Below are positions 63,823 to 64,000 of a DNA stretch of 64,000 nt, one piece after another (position 1 is the first letter of the stretch; every line of letters starts with the position of its first letter). Source of the stretch: OLB6 sp964620125 (GTDB lineage: Bacteria; Bacteroidota; Ignavibacteria; Kapaibacteriales; Kapaibacteriaceae); the NCBI GenBank assembly GCA_964620125.1, contig CAZUGQ010000007.1:1-64000 (forward strand), read 5' to 3'. The translations under genes were made by a program, and so were the position numbers. The notes beneath the pieces were generated by a model that searched no databases, was not told where the DNA came from, and saw only the letters and a program-made list of their open reading frames with translations.

Positions 63823-64000
63823 ATGAAATGTCTCGTGATTGGTTCAGGTTTTGGCGGGCTCACCGCTGCCCTTCGACTCCTGGCGAAAGGGTACGAGGTG
63901 CAGATTCTTGAACGTCGCGACAAACCCGGTGGCCGTGCATACGTGTACGAGCAGGACGGTTTTGTTTTCGATGGTGGTCCCACGATCATCACTGCACCTT
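63823..64000 (+). CDS. CrtI-type phytoene desaturase-like oxidoreductase (partial)
   Basis: The first 59 residues of an FAD-dependent amine-oxidase-fold enzyme, cut by the window edge. CLVIGSGFGGLTAALRLLAKG is the dinucleotide-binding motif, and LERRDKPGGRAYVYEQDGF with FDGGPTIITAP is typical of carotenoid desaturases (crtI/crtN) and related isomerases. TAGTATTG (63811-63818), one mismatch from TAnnTTTG, ends 4 bp before the ATG. A carotenoid cluster may follow outside. Confidence 0.82.
   Translation, partial: MKCLVIGSGFGGLTAALRLLAKGYEVQILERRDKPGGRAYVYEQDGFVFDGGPTIITAP

Overview
This is about 64 kb of a Gram-negative, mid-GC bacterial chromosome. It most likely belongs to the Bacteroidota/Chlorobiota side of the FCB group, possibly a Kapaibacteriota- or Ignavibacteria-like lineage. 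The evidence is four large secreted proteins with type IX secretion (T9SS) C-terminal sorting domains, a SusC-like TonB receptor with a carboxypeptidase-regulatory-like domain, several good matches to the Bacteroidota promoter element TAnnTTTG, a kynurenine 3-monooxygenase of the Bacteroidota type, and mixed Shine-Dalgarno use. The rank assignment is inference. No rRNA, tRNA, CRISPR array, insertion sequence or prophage gene was seen, and no gene-free stretch exceeds about 250 bp.

Layout. 1-10.0 kb (minus): the translation/RNA operon rimP-nusA-infB-rbfA-truB-ribF-rpsO-pnp; the pnp tail runs into a 100-N assembly gap inside a 24-bp tandem repeat. 10.1-12.3 kb (minus): a coupled pair, a small exported protein plus an exported protein with a thioredoxin-like CxxC domain. 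12.6-15.6 kb (plus): a glutaryl-CoA-dehydrogenase-like enzyme and a Kup potassium transporter. 15.6-21.2 kb (minus): three small beta-barrel proteins, a DegP/DegQ-type protease and a Ppx/GppA-HD phosphatase. 21.3-22.6 kb (plus): a 36-residue membrane protein and a membrane acyltransferase. 22.6-29.4 kb (minus): a duplicated T9SS cargo protein and its TonB receptor. 29.6-35.0 kb: an unknown exported protein and a 1.4-kilo-residue T9SS cargo gene split by a run of 10 C. 35.0-39.6 kb (minus): secD-secF-STAS-purA. 39.7-49.0 kb (plus): eight closely packed genes, trmB, aat, an OmpA lipoprotein, a class A PBP, a FAH-family enzyme, two lipoproteins and kmo. 49.0-59.3 kb: a glycine-rich T9SS cargo protein, a DnaA-box cluster, an LD-carboxypeptidase, a BadF/GlcNAc-kinase-like ATPase, a DUF3108 protein, a CtpA protease and an IgGFc-binding-like T9SS protein. 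59.3-64.0 kb: a SpoU methyltransferase, an MqnA-like protein, a transaldolase, a thioredoxin-fold protein, a TetR regulator, a second membrane acyltransferase and the start of a carotenoid-desaturase-like gene.

Themes. Most of the window serves translation, envelope biogenesis (SecDF, PBP, LD-carboxypeptidase, CtpA, Deg protease, OmpA) and surface display by T9SS. The most unusual DNA-level signals are: a C10 tract that disconnects a T9SS sorting domain from its passenger (candidate phase variation); 9-bp G-triplet arrays placed directly before the nusA and deg-protease starts; a 31-bp perfect palindrome; three DnaA-box-like sites in an AT-rich divergent intergenic region; and a recurrent AGGGG(G)CT word in all reading phases.
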